A stretch of 64,000 nucleotides of DNA from Dirofilaria immitis (taxonomy: Eukaryota; Nematoda; Chromadorea; Rhabditida; Onchocercidae), in contig JAKNDB010000105.1 of the NCBI GenBank assembly GCA_024305405.1, positions 682,001-746,000 on the forward strand, given 5' to 3'. Of this stretch, positions 38,810 through 51,100 are shown in pieces. Numbering within the stretch: the first letter of the stretch is position 1; every line of letters starts with the position of its first letter. The translations under genes and the position numbers were made by a program. The notes beneath the pieces are model-generated. The model ran no database searches and had not been told where the DNA came from. It was given only the letters and a program-made list of their open reading frames with translations.

Positions 38810-41800
38810 TCATGCAGTGATATTTCTTCTGGCATCTTCAATCTCTTCATCATCAAATAGAATTTCAAATTTCTTCGAAAACTCCTCGAACTGTCCGGCT
38901 AAAAATATAAGATAATTCGTGACATGAAAGTCACAAATCTGCATATATTTGCAATTTCGAGAAATTTTTTAAAATAAGTAACTTTTATTAATCAATCAAA
39001 CAAAGCAAACATAAGAAACTAACAACTCGTAATGGAATTCCTAACTTTCGAACCATGTTCAAAAAAATATGAAAAGACGGCATAGCGAATTATGCGACTT
39101 TCCTTCCACGCAATTTCAATAAGTTTCAAACCACTTACTTTATCCGTCAATTGTGAATTTTCTAAAAATCTGCAAATAATACCAATGCATATTGTTCAAT
39201 ATGGAGTTTTTTTTATTTCGAAATTGATTTAACAAAATTATAGCATGTTCGACCTGATAGCTTCCACAGTGAGACTTCTAGCCATTAAAATCTCAACAAT
39301 TTCTTCGGTAGCAGTGCCAAGCCTTGAAAGCATATCCAAAGCGAGCTGAATCAACGGAGAATATTTTGCTTCATGAGAAAGAAGCTGAAATGCCTAAAAA
39401 CAAGGGACAGAGATATTTTTGGAAAACCGCAAGCTTCTGTGCTTTAAGAACAATATATAATGATTTGAAAACAAAACAAAAATGAAGCAAATATTATTTG
39501 TTTTTTGCTAAAATCTTAAATAAAAAAAATTTTAAACTGGATTGATAAAAATTGTTGGAAAGATAAATAAGCTTAAAAATGTTAGTAAAACAAACAAGTT
39601 GCTTAGAATCTGGTATAATGCGATAGAGAAGCAATTGATGAAGTCTTTCTAGCTGTCCAATTGTAATCATAGTGGATACCAATATTTCATTCAGAAAATA
39701 AGACTAAAATATTAAAAACTAAAAATAGCTAAAATCGTTGGGTTTCCATTTATTCAACTAACTCCATGATGTTTAGATTTCATTTTTTTATTTTAAGAAC
39801 GACTAGTAAAATTTTTCTCCTATATGTATTCGATATATAAAGTTTATTGGTTTTCACTAAAAACTCATACATGAGGCAGATGAAGAGATAAAAAGAAAAG
39901 AAGAGTCCTTTGTTAATCAATCTCATTTCTGAATGATAATTGGAATCTTGAAAAGATGACTTCGAAAACAGAACCAAAAACCTTCCATAACATTATACTA
40001 AGTAAAAATTCTCTCTCAATTCCTTTACTTATTTATTTGTCTGAATATAATCAGTTGATTTGATGTACTTCAGGTTCTGTAACTCATAAGATTGATGAGT
40101 TCCATTTGAAGGAATATCCGATTCGAATGGATGATGGAACAAATTATGGAATTAATTACAATATTCAACCTGCACTTCTAACTTGTTTTCTAGCAAAATT
40201 GTAAGATAGCGGAACATATACTGCAGAAAACGCTGTTTCTGATCCAAGGTATAATCATCCGGTAACAGGAAAAGATTACCCACAATGTCTCCTTGTTCAA
40301 TAGCAATTTCTTCGTATAGTTCAGCTTGCAGAACATATTTTACACCACTGTCTGAAGAATTCCAGAATTCACTTTTTTTGAGATAATATTTTTATCTACT
40401 ATTCGATCCAGCAATATAAAAATGGAAAGAAAATAGAATACATGTTCACTATATTTTCAAAAAATGAAGCTTATTTAAATGAGATCAAAATGAAATCAGG
40501 AAACCATGATTAAAATCTTTAAAAAGCTTCAACAATCACTTCAAACCTTCAAAAACTTCGTCTTGAGAATAGATTGATGACTAAATTACATGAGAAAATT
40601 CTAAAATTATTGGAAATGTAAAGAGAAATTATGAGATGAAATATGGAATAAAATTACCATTGTGTTTCAAAATTGGCAGAGAACGTTTAACAATTGCTTT
40701 TGCGAACCGATTAAAAATATGTGTCAGTTGCTTGAGCTTTAACTTATGAGCAACCATGAAATGTTTCAGATTTTCCAAAAATACAGATTTTGGAATACAT
40801 CTATTGTACAGAAAACGCAAGTACTGATACTGAAAGGATTTCGACAACACAAAGATAAAATTAATTTCTTTTTTCTCATTTCTATGAATTCTTTAATCTG
40901 AATAATCAGTAAATTATAGATCAGATAGAATGAAAGATAAAAGCATTACTTTGTCCTCAGCAGAATGTTCAATTTCAACTGGATCCAATGAAATTGATGT
41001 GAAAACACCAATATTTGCATCCGTAATAAAGTTCGGCTGAAACATCACCCATGAAGGACTGTATAATTTGAATTCGTGATTGAATTTGGCCTGTAGAGAT
41101 TCCGAACAATTTAATGAAGTTTTAAAAGAGGATGAGAGATGCGACCACTTTCCGGAACTTCTTCCAAATCGATATCAAAAATTAACGAAGTTCTTGAACT
41201 CTGAAAACATAGCGATGATGGATGTGCCAGCAATACAGATTGAATAGGAATGAATATAAACAGTATGTAGCATAACTCTATTAAATACTTTAAACATAAA
41301 TAGAATAATGATGTTAACATGAGTCATGAAAAAATAGAAGTAGCAGAGTTCCATAAATCCTAATGCAAAACCTCACTTGATGGTGCACAATAATTAAATT
41401 ATCAAATCCATGTAAGGCAAAAGCACCGATCATATCCAAACACAGAATATGAGTGAGCTTCGGTGCCTCCATTCCATCCATATTCATTTGATACAAAGCA
41501 ATATCAGAATTAATGGAATCGGAAGTACCACTACGCAGCACTGCCACATATAAAGCATTATAGCTGCAAAAACATGGAAGACTAGGCTTAAAGATTAATA
41601 ATTGTTAATGTATTCACACTGCTCCAAAAATACTTAAGTTCAGTCAAATACTTTGGAAGGGAAAAATTATTATTTCTCCGGAGATATTCGTTTCGGGAAA
41701 AACCATTATCCAAGAAATGCAGTGGAAGTTAAATTTTTCTTGCTTATAGATTTTCGATTTTCTTCAATAACCTATATTATCACACATAATCAGATCTAAA

Positions 41801-44476
41801 TCAGCTTATCGAAATGAAATAAGTTTTTCAGTGAAATAGGGATAACTTTTTCTTCCTGAATAAAGCTTATATATGATGAAATAGAAGTCTATGTTTCTCT
41901 CTTACCATTTACTGCAGTAATTCTCATGAAATACCTTTCGAATGATGCACAAATATATAAATTGATATTGTAAAGCATTTGTATTATGAAAAAGTCTAAT
42001 AATTTAAACAACAAAGGAATGCTCGTTTCAACTATCTTATCAATTTCGGCATCAACTTTGGAATGAAAGAGGAAGATGAGAAAGCTGCCAAATTTTTCGG
42101 TAATTATGAAAAGAGTTAAATATACAATTAATAATAATGACAGAAAAACTGAAGAAGATCAGATTTCGTAGTTTTTAAAATTTATGATTTTGCTAAATGT
42201 GCTAATGATACTTCTTCCATCTTTTAAAATTGGCATTTTAAATTAATCAGAAAAGCTCTCCGTAACCAAGAATAAAAGTGACTTCATAAATATTTGAGAT
42301 ATAAATCTAAATCATAAGCAATTAATGATATGTTATGAATGCGAAAATTCATTAGACCGAAATATGAATCAGTGAGAAAGACTTATTAACGAGAAATATG
42401 AAGGAGATAGTAAATCACAATGTTAGGCATTATTTTTTAGAATTAAAAAGAAGAATTTATACAATTTATCTTCTGAAATGATCAAAAGATAAATTCTTTA
42501 CCTAAATATTTCTCACTAATAGCTAATTTGCCAAAAAGGACAATTATTATCTGACTCGAAGAATACAATCCTAGAAGTAAAATGACATCATATTTAGATA
42601 CGAGGTCATGTAAAATCAAAGAAAAAATTTTAAATGCTAAACAAAAGGGAACAACAAACATAGATATGATGAACGTTTCTCGTTCCAATAATCGCGGTTT
42701 TGTATTAGAACGACCAAATTTGACTTCAAATTTCATTAATCGATGTATACTTCCATTCTAAATTATGGTAATCCAATGAATGCAAAATTCTCATTTTTTG
42801 GACTATTATTTTTATCAGATATATCTCCATCATATTTTTGCTAATTTAATGTTCTTAAAGTTATACTCATACTTTCTTCATGATCAACAAAAAAAAATTA
42901 GTGATATACCTGAATAGCAAAAGGATTTAATAAGGCACCAGCAATTCCAGATGACACAATAAGCAATTGCGAATAAGGCTAAAATTTTACATCAAATATT
43001 AATAAGGACCAAAAAATATGCAAAAATAATTTTTGTACAAAATTCATAAAAATTCTTAGGATTTTTTCTTACAAAAGCAATTAAGAGAGTGCTCAATCAT
43101 TCGAAACTATCACATAAAAGAAAACTCTGGTTTTAAGATAAAAGCAATTAACGGTTAAATAATTCGTTAGAAAAATTTTCTAAATAAATAAGCGGAAGTC
43201 CAAATGAAATTCAAAGTGATGTAAAACTTACGTAATACAAATACCAATACAACGAAATATTGTACGATTTTAATAGTTTAACTGATTTTTTCTCTGGATT
43301 AATTTGATATAGTTCTAATCCCTAAAAAGTTCCGTAAAAGTAACAGTAAAAGAGAAAAATTTGCGACATGAAAAAGAAACGAATTTTCAAATGATAAAAC
43401 CTGATTTGTTATATAGAGGATCTGGTTATTCATGATCCATTCCAAACCGATGATATGTGCTGAATGATTTTTTGCTGATTGTGAAAAACATGTGGATAAG
43501 ACATCAGTACTAAGAGCCATGAAGTTTATAAAATCCTTAAAACAGAGAATGTGTATTGTATTTATTACTTTGATATGATAGAACTATTATAAATTAATTC
43601 TTGATATGTACCTACAATATCTTTTATTTATTAAATTTATTAAAAAACTGTTTCCAGAAAATCACCTTTTTGGTCTGCTTTGAATTATATTAATCATTGT
43701 AAACTGAATTTCATCTTGCTATCTTTCCAAAAGTGTAAGCATTAAGGAAATCTTCAGAATATGTTAAGTAAGTATTCTAGAGGTTTGTTTTCCTGCATTC
43801 AAAACTACTGTTCAACTTTTAATCATTTTGAAAAAACTTACAACAGTAGATTCATCATATTGCACACATATCAAGCGTTTATCTGGAGAAAATTTGATAG
43901 CTCGAATTTTGTTCTTATTTTTCAATCTTAAATATACATCAGTCTCTGGAATCTTATAGTGCCTTCAGTAGAACACCATTTGCGAATAAAATTCATAACA
44001 AAATTCACTTATTATATATGAATGTTCCTTAAAAATCAAAAATGAGGTACGAAAATGACTGAAATCAATGAAACTATTTTTAGGTAATATGATTCAAAAG
44101 AACGAATTCATTGAGGAAAACAGACAACGATAACTCTCAACGGTATCTCAAATTGAGAAAAAATAAAAGTACTGAAATGAGATGACATCGTTTGATTCTA
44201 ACCCATAGGCTTTAACTTGTACGATATCTTCGCCACGAACTGTTACAATCTAAATGAAGAAACTTAATCGAAAATCAGAAACAAAAAAAAAGGAAATTCT
44301 CTCGCCATATCATTATCTTCGTAAATTCAGTAATTTTTCAACAGTTGCTCATTGGGAATGAAAACTTATTCATTTTTCTCAGATATTATTACCTTTTTAT
44401 TAACATCATCATAAAAGATTTCAGACAGCGCACTACCAGACTCGAAGATGATATGAGGTTCGCCTATATGAAGCAT
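38810..44476 (-). CDS. RMC1 (regulator of MON1-CCZ1)
   Basis: Homologue of human RMC1/C18orf8 (Mic-1 domain), a subunit that stabilises the MON1-CCZ1 Rab7 exchange factor in late endosome and autophagosome maturation. About 13 minus-strand exons. First exon 44393-44476 (MLHIGEPHIIFESGSAL, then FYDDVNKK) ends in phase; next are 44203-44249 and 43842-43962 (IRAIKFSPDKRLI). Strong matches follow: LELYQINPEKKSVKLLKSYN near 43300, ERETFIISIYNALYV across a splice, LHGFDNLIIVHHQ at about 41400, LYSPSWVMFQP near 41050, SYFLNEILVSTMITIGQL near 39690, SPLIQLALDMLSRLGTATEE near 39340 and YAVFSYFFEHGSK near 39070. The N-terminal half is a beta-propeller, the C-terminal half helical. One base is missing in the run at 41124-41127 (HPLFKTSL frame). 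The last exon fits the family as GQFEEFSKKFEILF, but this needs another one-base shift; the other frame also stays open. Confidence 0.94.
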
Positions 44477-45330
44477 TAGCAATAATAGTTTCGAATAACG
44501 AGTCTGCAATTTATAAATTACTACATTCATAAGTAAATTATTCAACTTTTGAATTATTACTACTTTATTTACAATGCCTTTATCGTGTAATTTCTATGTT
44601 CAATCTTCTAAATCATTTTCAAAACAGAGCTGGAACTTGAAAACTATTTAGATTTAAAAAGAATAATTAATGGACAAATATTTTGCAAATATGACATCGG
44701 ATCTTATTCTGAAAATGATAAAAACTTCACTAGAGGATGGACAGTAATATGGCTAAGTAAGGGGAAATATACCAGGTTTCTCGGGATTTCCACATATGAA
44801 TTAACTTCATATCAAGAGATAGTACATTTCTTGGACTTCAATATATGTACGATACTATCAACATAACGGAAAATCAAACCCACTATATGACTAAATGCTA
44901 ACTGACTGTTGGTGGTTCACCAAATCTAAGAATATAGATTCAGACTTCACGTTTCTCTGGATACAAATTCCTAAGCACTAGAAATCTGCTTTTATTTATA
45001 ACAAGCGAGTGTTCTATAATAATACGTATGGATTAAGTAAATGGCCGAGTAATTAGTAAGTCTCTAAGGAATGATTCATTTTTGTGCAGCTAAACACACT
45101 GATATGTAAATACAAAGAAAAAGCTTACTGCGCTTTATTTTAAACGAACATTGCTAAAAAATCAAAATTCATCACAATGAAAAATAGAAAACTAAATAGT
45201 TTAAAATCATCTGCTTGCATATCTCCACTTGAAGTTAGTATACAGCAATTAAAAAGAATATTTTGTATTCAATAAATCAGTTTTTCCTTTCCATTCTTCC
45301 CTCTTCATATCTCATATTTATAATAATTCA
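44477..45330. other. Spacer between shugoshin and RMC1
   Basis: 850 bp on the same strand between the shugoshin stop and the RMC1 start. No exon seen. The distance allows either a separate RMC1 promoter or operonic processing. Confidence 0.45.
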
Positions 45331-47677
45331 TCACTTAACATTTGAATTGCGCATTTTAGTTATTAAATTTGGCTCCTTGAAAGACGATATTCTCGCAGCA
45401 GCAGCACGTTTGTGTCGGATACCTTCACTTGAATTTGCTACATTCAAAATGACATTATCAGATGCTGTCGTCATTAACTTATTCATTTCTGTCGGAGATT
45501 TTATATTAATATCCGAGTTTCTTTTGCATCTTCTGTAAACAAAGAAACCATCACGAAAAAAAATTTTAAATACTTTTAATTGATATTGTTCACATCATTT
45601 AAACAACCAATCTACTTTGGAGTTTTGCTGATCGAAATCTTTCTTTTCTTCCTGATGTGCATAATAGCTTCCGATTTTCTAATTTGACTTTTTACTGAGC
45701 TCTTCGCAGGACTACTTTCTGCACATGTTGTCTCCAGTACAATGGGTGTAGGACTAGAACAAGTAGTTGATGTTTCAAGTTTAGAGAATATGCTAGAGGT
45801 TCTAGATACAAAGTTCGTGGTAGATGTTATAAATTCCGTTAAACCAGCTTGCGGATCTGAAACGAATCGTCTTTCAGATTGAAGAAAAAAATTAAAAAAG
45901 TTTTCCGGATTAAAGATCAAAAACCAAAACAGAAATAATCCTCGATAAACTGATTCATAAAGATGAATAACCTTCATTATTTTGAGTCGAAAATGACGAA
46001 GTCATGTGATTTGTTTTAGGAACGGGTACCTCAACAAAAGAAGTTTCGGCATCATTTTCTAAAACACACAAATCTATAAAAATTTTCTATCACCTGAAAC
46101 TCAAAATGGCTGGAGAAAATTCTGCTACAAAAATAAGGAGAGAAATTTTCCCGAGATTTCTTTTGTGAGCGATTATAAGTTTAATCAGAACAGCAACGAA
46201 CCAAATTCATGAGACTTTTTCTTAACAAAAAAGTTTGTCGTCGATTATTTCGACCTGGCTTGCGATTTTTTGTTGATCTTTCAAACCCATTGTCATTTGT
46301 AGACGTGATTAAATCATTATCAGAAATAATATTTTCTTCATGTTCATCCATCTCGCCGTAAATATCCTAAATATTGGAAATATTGCCAATTTGAAGGATT
46401 AGCTGACACTAGTAGTTAGATTATGCTGAAAAAAATTCAAGCTAAGAATTTTAAGAAGACAAAAAATAATGAAAGAGCAAATAACTCACCTCTTCTAAAG
46501 CTTCAAGAATAAACGGCCGCTGTATACGACATCCAATGTTTTCACCTCCTTAAGCTATGTTTGTCATATTAATTTTGTAGAAAAATATACTAAAACTTTA
46601 TAAATTCTGAGAAAGAGTAGTAGATGATAAGGGAACCTATTTCGCATGCTGATGGCACTAAAACACTTTGATCACATCCGCCTGTAGAAATGGCATCGCG
46701 ATCGAAATTACTGGAAAAGATAAAAGTTAAGAATCTTTATCACAGAAAAAACAAAATGTAACGAGGATTAATAATTAGATATTTCCTTATGAATGATAGT
46801 TCGATAAGCAATATATGATAATAAATTTTACTAACAATGTGTGGTCGAGATTACTTGCTGCACGATCAAAATCTGTTTTTGTTTTCTCCATATACTGCAC
46901 AGTACGGTTAGCTATAGATTTTATGTGCTGCACCCTTTGCTGCAGATAAATTAATTTTTTACTTAATCCTTGCAGTTTTCTTTTAAATAATGCAGGAACA
47001 TATAACACATATTTTCTAAAATTACTGCTGGAATACTCTAGTAGACATCTGCAAATGTTGGAAAAAAAAGTAGTGCAATTTTACTCGTTCGATAGAAGAC
47101 ATCACCATATAAAGTGGTTTGAATAACTCTACTTCGTGCCTTCTCAATTAGCTTATCTAAATTTGATTAATTTAGTCAATTCGACTACTCACTATTAAGT
47201 CTAAAACTAGCTAAATGAATAAAAAGCATGCCTGTAAGCGCTTTCTTACAATCATTTCGATACGCTCTTCATCATTTGTTGATTCAAGTCCGGCAATTCG
47301 TCTTTGCAAACCAACGATTTCATTCTGCAATCGATTGATCTCTGTCTTGGCGAATGCAAGCTGAATGCGAAGCTGTTGATTAGCAGCAACTAATGAACGA
47401 TTAGATCCAACATTATCTAAACTATTCGTTTTTCTATTTTATAGCATTTATTTTGGTTGACTTCTTCAGTAATATTATTTCTCCACGCGTAACTGAAGTG
47501 AATGAATGCTATTATGAGATAACTGTTTATTAGGCGAATGGAATATGCCACCGCCAAGAAGTGTGTTGTAGCGAATAATTTCACTTATCAAAATATAATG
47601 AAATCAAATTTACTCGGTTTATTGTCAAATTTCTCGAATGAACTCGAACTGATCCCATAGGTCTTGGTACCAGGCAT
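45331..47677 (-). CDS. sgo-1: Shugoshin
   Basis: Centromeric cohesion protector that recruits PP2A and guards cohesin in meiosis and mitosis. Exons on the minus strand include 47614-47677 (MPGTKTYGISSSSFEKFDNK), 47250-47416 (coiled coil: NRSLVAANQQLRIQLAFAK, then INRLQNEIVGLQRRIAGLE), 46836-47048, 46637-46710, about 46493-46537, about 46205-46370, 45972-46058, 45616-45856 and 45331-45532. The decisive feature is the C-terminal shugoshin motif HKRAAAARISSFKEPNLITK, with the conserved basic stretch and (F/Y)KEPxL..K core, matched to an N-terminal coiled coil. The middle is acidic then Ser/Thr-rich and low complexity, as in the family. Two junctions (exon 2 to 3, and 46205 to 46058) do not keep phase, probably one-base errors. 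The ATG follows an ATTTTAG site closely, fitting trans-splicing. Confidence 0.84.
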
Positions 47678-48129
47678 TTTCTAAAATATAAACATATTAA
47701 GTGATTTAACAAATCTCCCTCAGTTTTAGTTGATTATACACCTCATTCAAATTTTTCCATCGAGCTATTGCGGTTTGGACATAAATCGCTAAAAATCAAT
47801 GGGCGAATGGAAGCAATAGAGAAAGAATATTGATAGATTTTCTGTACTGAATTGGAGTTTGAAAGAGTGGTACTTCTTCATCGCTAAGTTTTCTTTCGAA
47901 TAATTTAGGAGATTATTACCTTTGTATGTACTTTACCTGTTTCCTCCTCTTCTTTTTATTTTTACTTTCCTTATTTGTACTTCTAAATAAAGATTTGAGG
48001 TAAATAAATGTAAAAATTATGTATGCTAAGAGCATTTGTTTAATAGATGTTTAATAAATATACAAAAATATATAATCATTTAAAGGAAAGAGTTAACAAC
48101 GAAGGAAACATCACGGGAATATAGTAAAG
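47678..48129. promoter_or_regulatory. Head-to-head promoter region, shugoshin / symplekin
   Basis: 452 bp separate the two divergent start codons, so this interval must hold the start signals of both genes unless transcription begins far away. No TATA-box can be singled out in sequence this AT-rich. Shared use of a compact bidirectional promoter by two genes needed in dividing and germline cells is an inference. Confidence 0.5.
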
Positions 48130-51100
48130 ATGGCGGATAATGAGAATACAAGCGAGGAGGTTAGTTAGTTTATCCCAAGAACTCTCATACAGGTTATTCT
48201 TAATCCTTAATCCTGTGCAGATTTCTCTTCTGTTGAAAGTTTAGATTGATCGCTTAAGTAGTTACCGATATTATCTCAAGAAAGAAGGAATTCCTCATCA
48301 TTAAGAAGATATTAAAACTCAGATGAAAATTATTTTCAGATTGACAATGAAATACGAGAAGCTGAACAGTCGTCTGATAAATCAGTAGACGTTCGTATCA
48401 AGCATCTCTACAGGGTATTTGTCTTTAATCCATATCTATGAGGTAAAGGGAATATTGGTCGGCTGTGAATCGCTAGACTGTTAGAGGTGTTGCAGATTTG
48501 TGATTATATCGAATGAAATTGGTGTTTCATTATATCTTTGTTCCAAGTTTTAAATTGTCAACAATTAAAAATTATGACAATATTAAGTTATATTTTGGAA
48601 TATATTCTAAAAATTTCCGAAATTTTATTTGTGGCATTATTATTAACAGCATATCATTTATGTTCAAGTAATTTTACTTGTAGGCTCAGGAGTTACTACT
48701 TCACAGAGATAAAAGCAATTCCCTTCTTGACAAATTCGTTGATAAAATGCTCGCATTTGTTGTAGAAAATGACTCCAAAATGCGTTGCTTCGTTGCATCC
48801 TTTATTGAGAAAGCTTGGTATGCAAAGAGTTTCTTCTTATAGTCCAAAATGTTTTGTAGTTTCAGCAGACAACTTTCTCTTCGTAACTTTCATTTAATTA
48901 TAGTAAAAGGATTGTGAAGTGATGAAAAAGCTGTTGGCTCGCTCTCATTTCTCATTCAAGCTGCTGGTCTAGGAACAGTTGCCGTTATCAAAAAGGTAAG
49001 TTTTAATTGTAGATTTTATGACAAATTAGCAACTATTATTATTTGAAAGGAAACATTTTAATAATGCATATTGCCTTACTTTTGTAAAAAGTATAAGTGA
49101 AATTTACTGTATTATAATAGGTTGAGGTAATTTTTCTTTTCTTCTTTAAAAATTTAAGAATTCTAATTATTACAAGGTGGTTACGGTATGCTCGCAGCTG
49201 TATCCACTTATTTTAAAATGGGTAGCTGGATCACGCAGTCTGGATCATGAAGTGCAACGATGTTGGGAAGCTTTCGTAGTGCTGAAAGAGCGTATCATGT
49301 TGCATATCGATTCTGATAATGAAGGGTGTGGTTTTAATAATATTGGTGTGGAGTTTATTTGATTTTTTAAAAATTTTATTCCCTTTATTCTAATTGATAT
49401 TTCAACGATGTCATAATTACTTTATATTTATAGCATACGTACTCAAACTATTAGATTTTTGGAGGCTGTAATCCTTGCACAATCATTACGAACGGAGGTA
49501 AGCTGATTTCTCGAATTATTTTTTCTAGAATTTCTTTGGATAAAAAATTTAACTATTTAACATTAAATTTCTGAATATTCTTTCTTTAATATGTCCTTAT
49601 ACTTCATTTGTCCATCTTTTCCAGGAAAGTGAAAAGGGTCGTGGTGATAATATGTGCTTGAACGAAATTGGTCGCGACCATCAATTTATTTCATATCGTC
49701 AAATGGAAAGCGAAGCGATGTTAAATTTTAATTCGTTGCTTGATCATATTTCTTCAGCACATATATCTTCACTCAATTTGTTAACTTGTTTGACTTGCAT
49801 CTGCAATATCGCTCAACAACGCCCGCAATTCATGGAAAGTGTTATTGGTATAAATTTTGAAAAATTTCCCCGCTTTTACATCTCATTTCAATTTTTTCTT
49901 AATGCACTAAATATCTTCTTTAAAATTTTCGCTGTTTATACGAATGAGATGAAGAGTTGCAGCTGCAATTTACATTTTCGGTAATTGGTATAAATCCCTT
50001 TTGACTTGAATCAATTAATCTGATACAGAAATTTTAGGAGCTCTGGAAGCTTTGCACGTCAATCTTCCTCCAACTTTGGCTACGAGTCAAGTGAAAAGCG
50101 TGCGCAAAGAATTAAAAATGCATTTATTACGCCTTCTACGACATCCCAGTAGCATGCCATTTCATTCGAGAATAATGATATTATTAACAGATTTAGGAAC
50201 TGCGCAGTCGGTAATTTTAAATTAATTTGAAGAATGTTGTTATCTACTATAGTTATTTTAAAAAACTGGGACTATAAAATTCGATTAAATAAACAGTATA
50301 GTAAGCAATTACAATGAAAACAACATCTTATAAATTTTTTCTTTGACAGTTTTAATTTTGCTGCGACTTTTAGGAAGTTTTACGTGCATTACCTTCTGCT
50401 AATGAATTGCGTAAAAAGTATCATCGAAGTAATGAAAACAATGACGAACCGGAAACAAAGAGAATGAAAGTGAGATTTTTTTAGATGTAATTACTATTGT
50501 GATATGCAACATCTGTTTATTGTGACATTTTTCATAATAGTAAAAATTTTTTCCAGTTTCTTTAATAAGTTGACTGAAAGTATAGGAATCTGGGATTGGA
50601 CAATTATTTATTGTATAATAGGCTTTCAGGAATGTTGCATTTGCGTTTTTCATTATTATTACTGGTACAAAATTTGATGTGGGTTTTAAGCAGTTTTTTA
50701 ATTTACTCACTTATGTCATTTTTGGAGGGTATCGGGGAAACTCAAGCAGCTGTTGAAAAAGGGGATGATGAAGAATACGAAGACGAAGCTGGTCCAAGCG
50801 TATCTTTAGAAAAAGTCAGGCTCAGACTGCCGTTGATATTACTGCCCGATTTGTTTACGAACGATTGAAACCAAAAGTGATTACAGAATTAATTCTTATA
50901 TCCCTTGTGAGTTAATTAATCTCTAACGTCATTATAAACGATCATCTAACAATCATCCGCACTGTAAACTATATTTTAATCAGTAAGTTAATTAGTGGTA
51001 TCTGCTCAAATAAAGTTATGTCTCCTCTTCTTTAAAGATTTAATTTTGTGCTTTCAGGTAACACTTCCAGATGAAATGCCTGCAACATTCCAGTCGTCAT

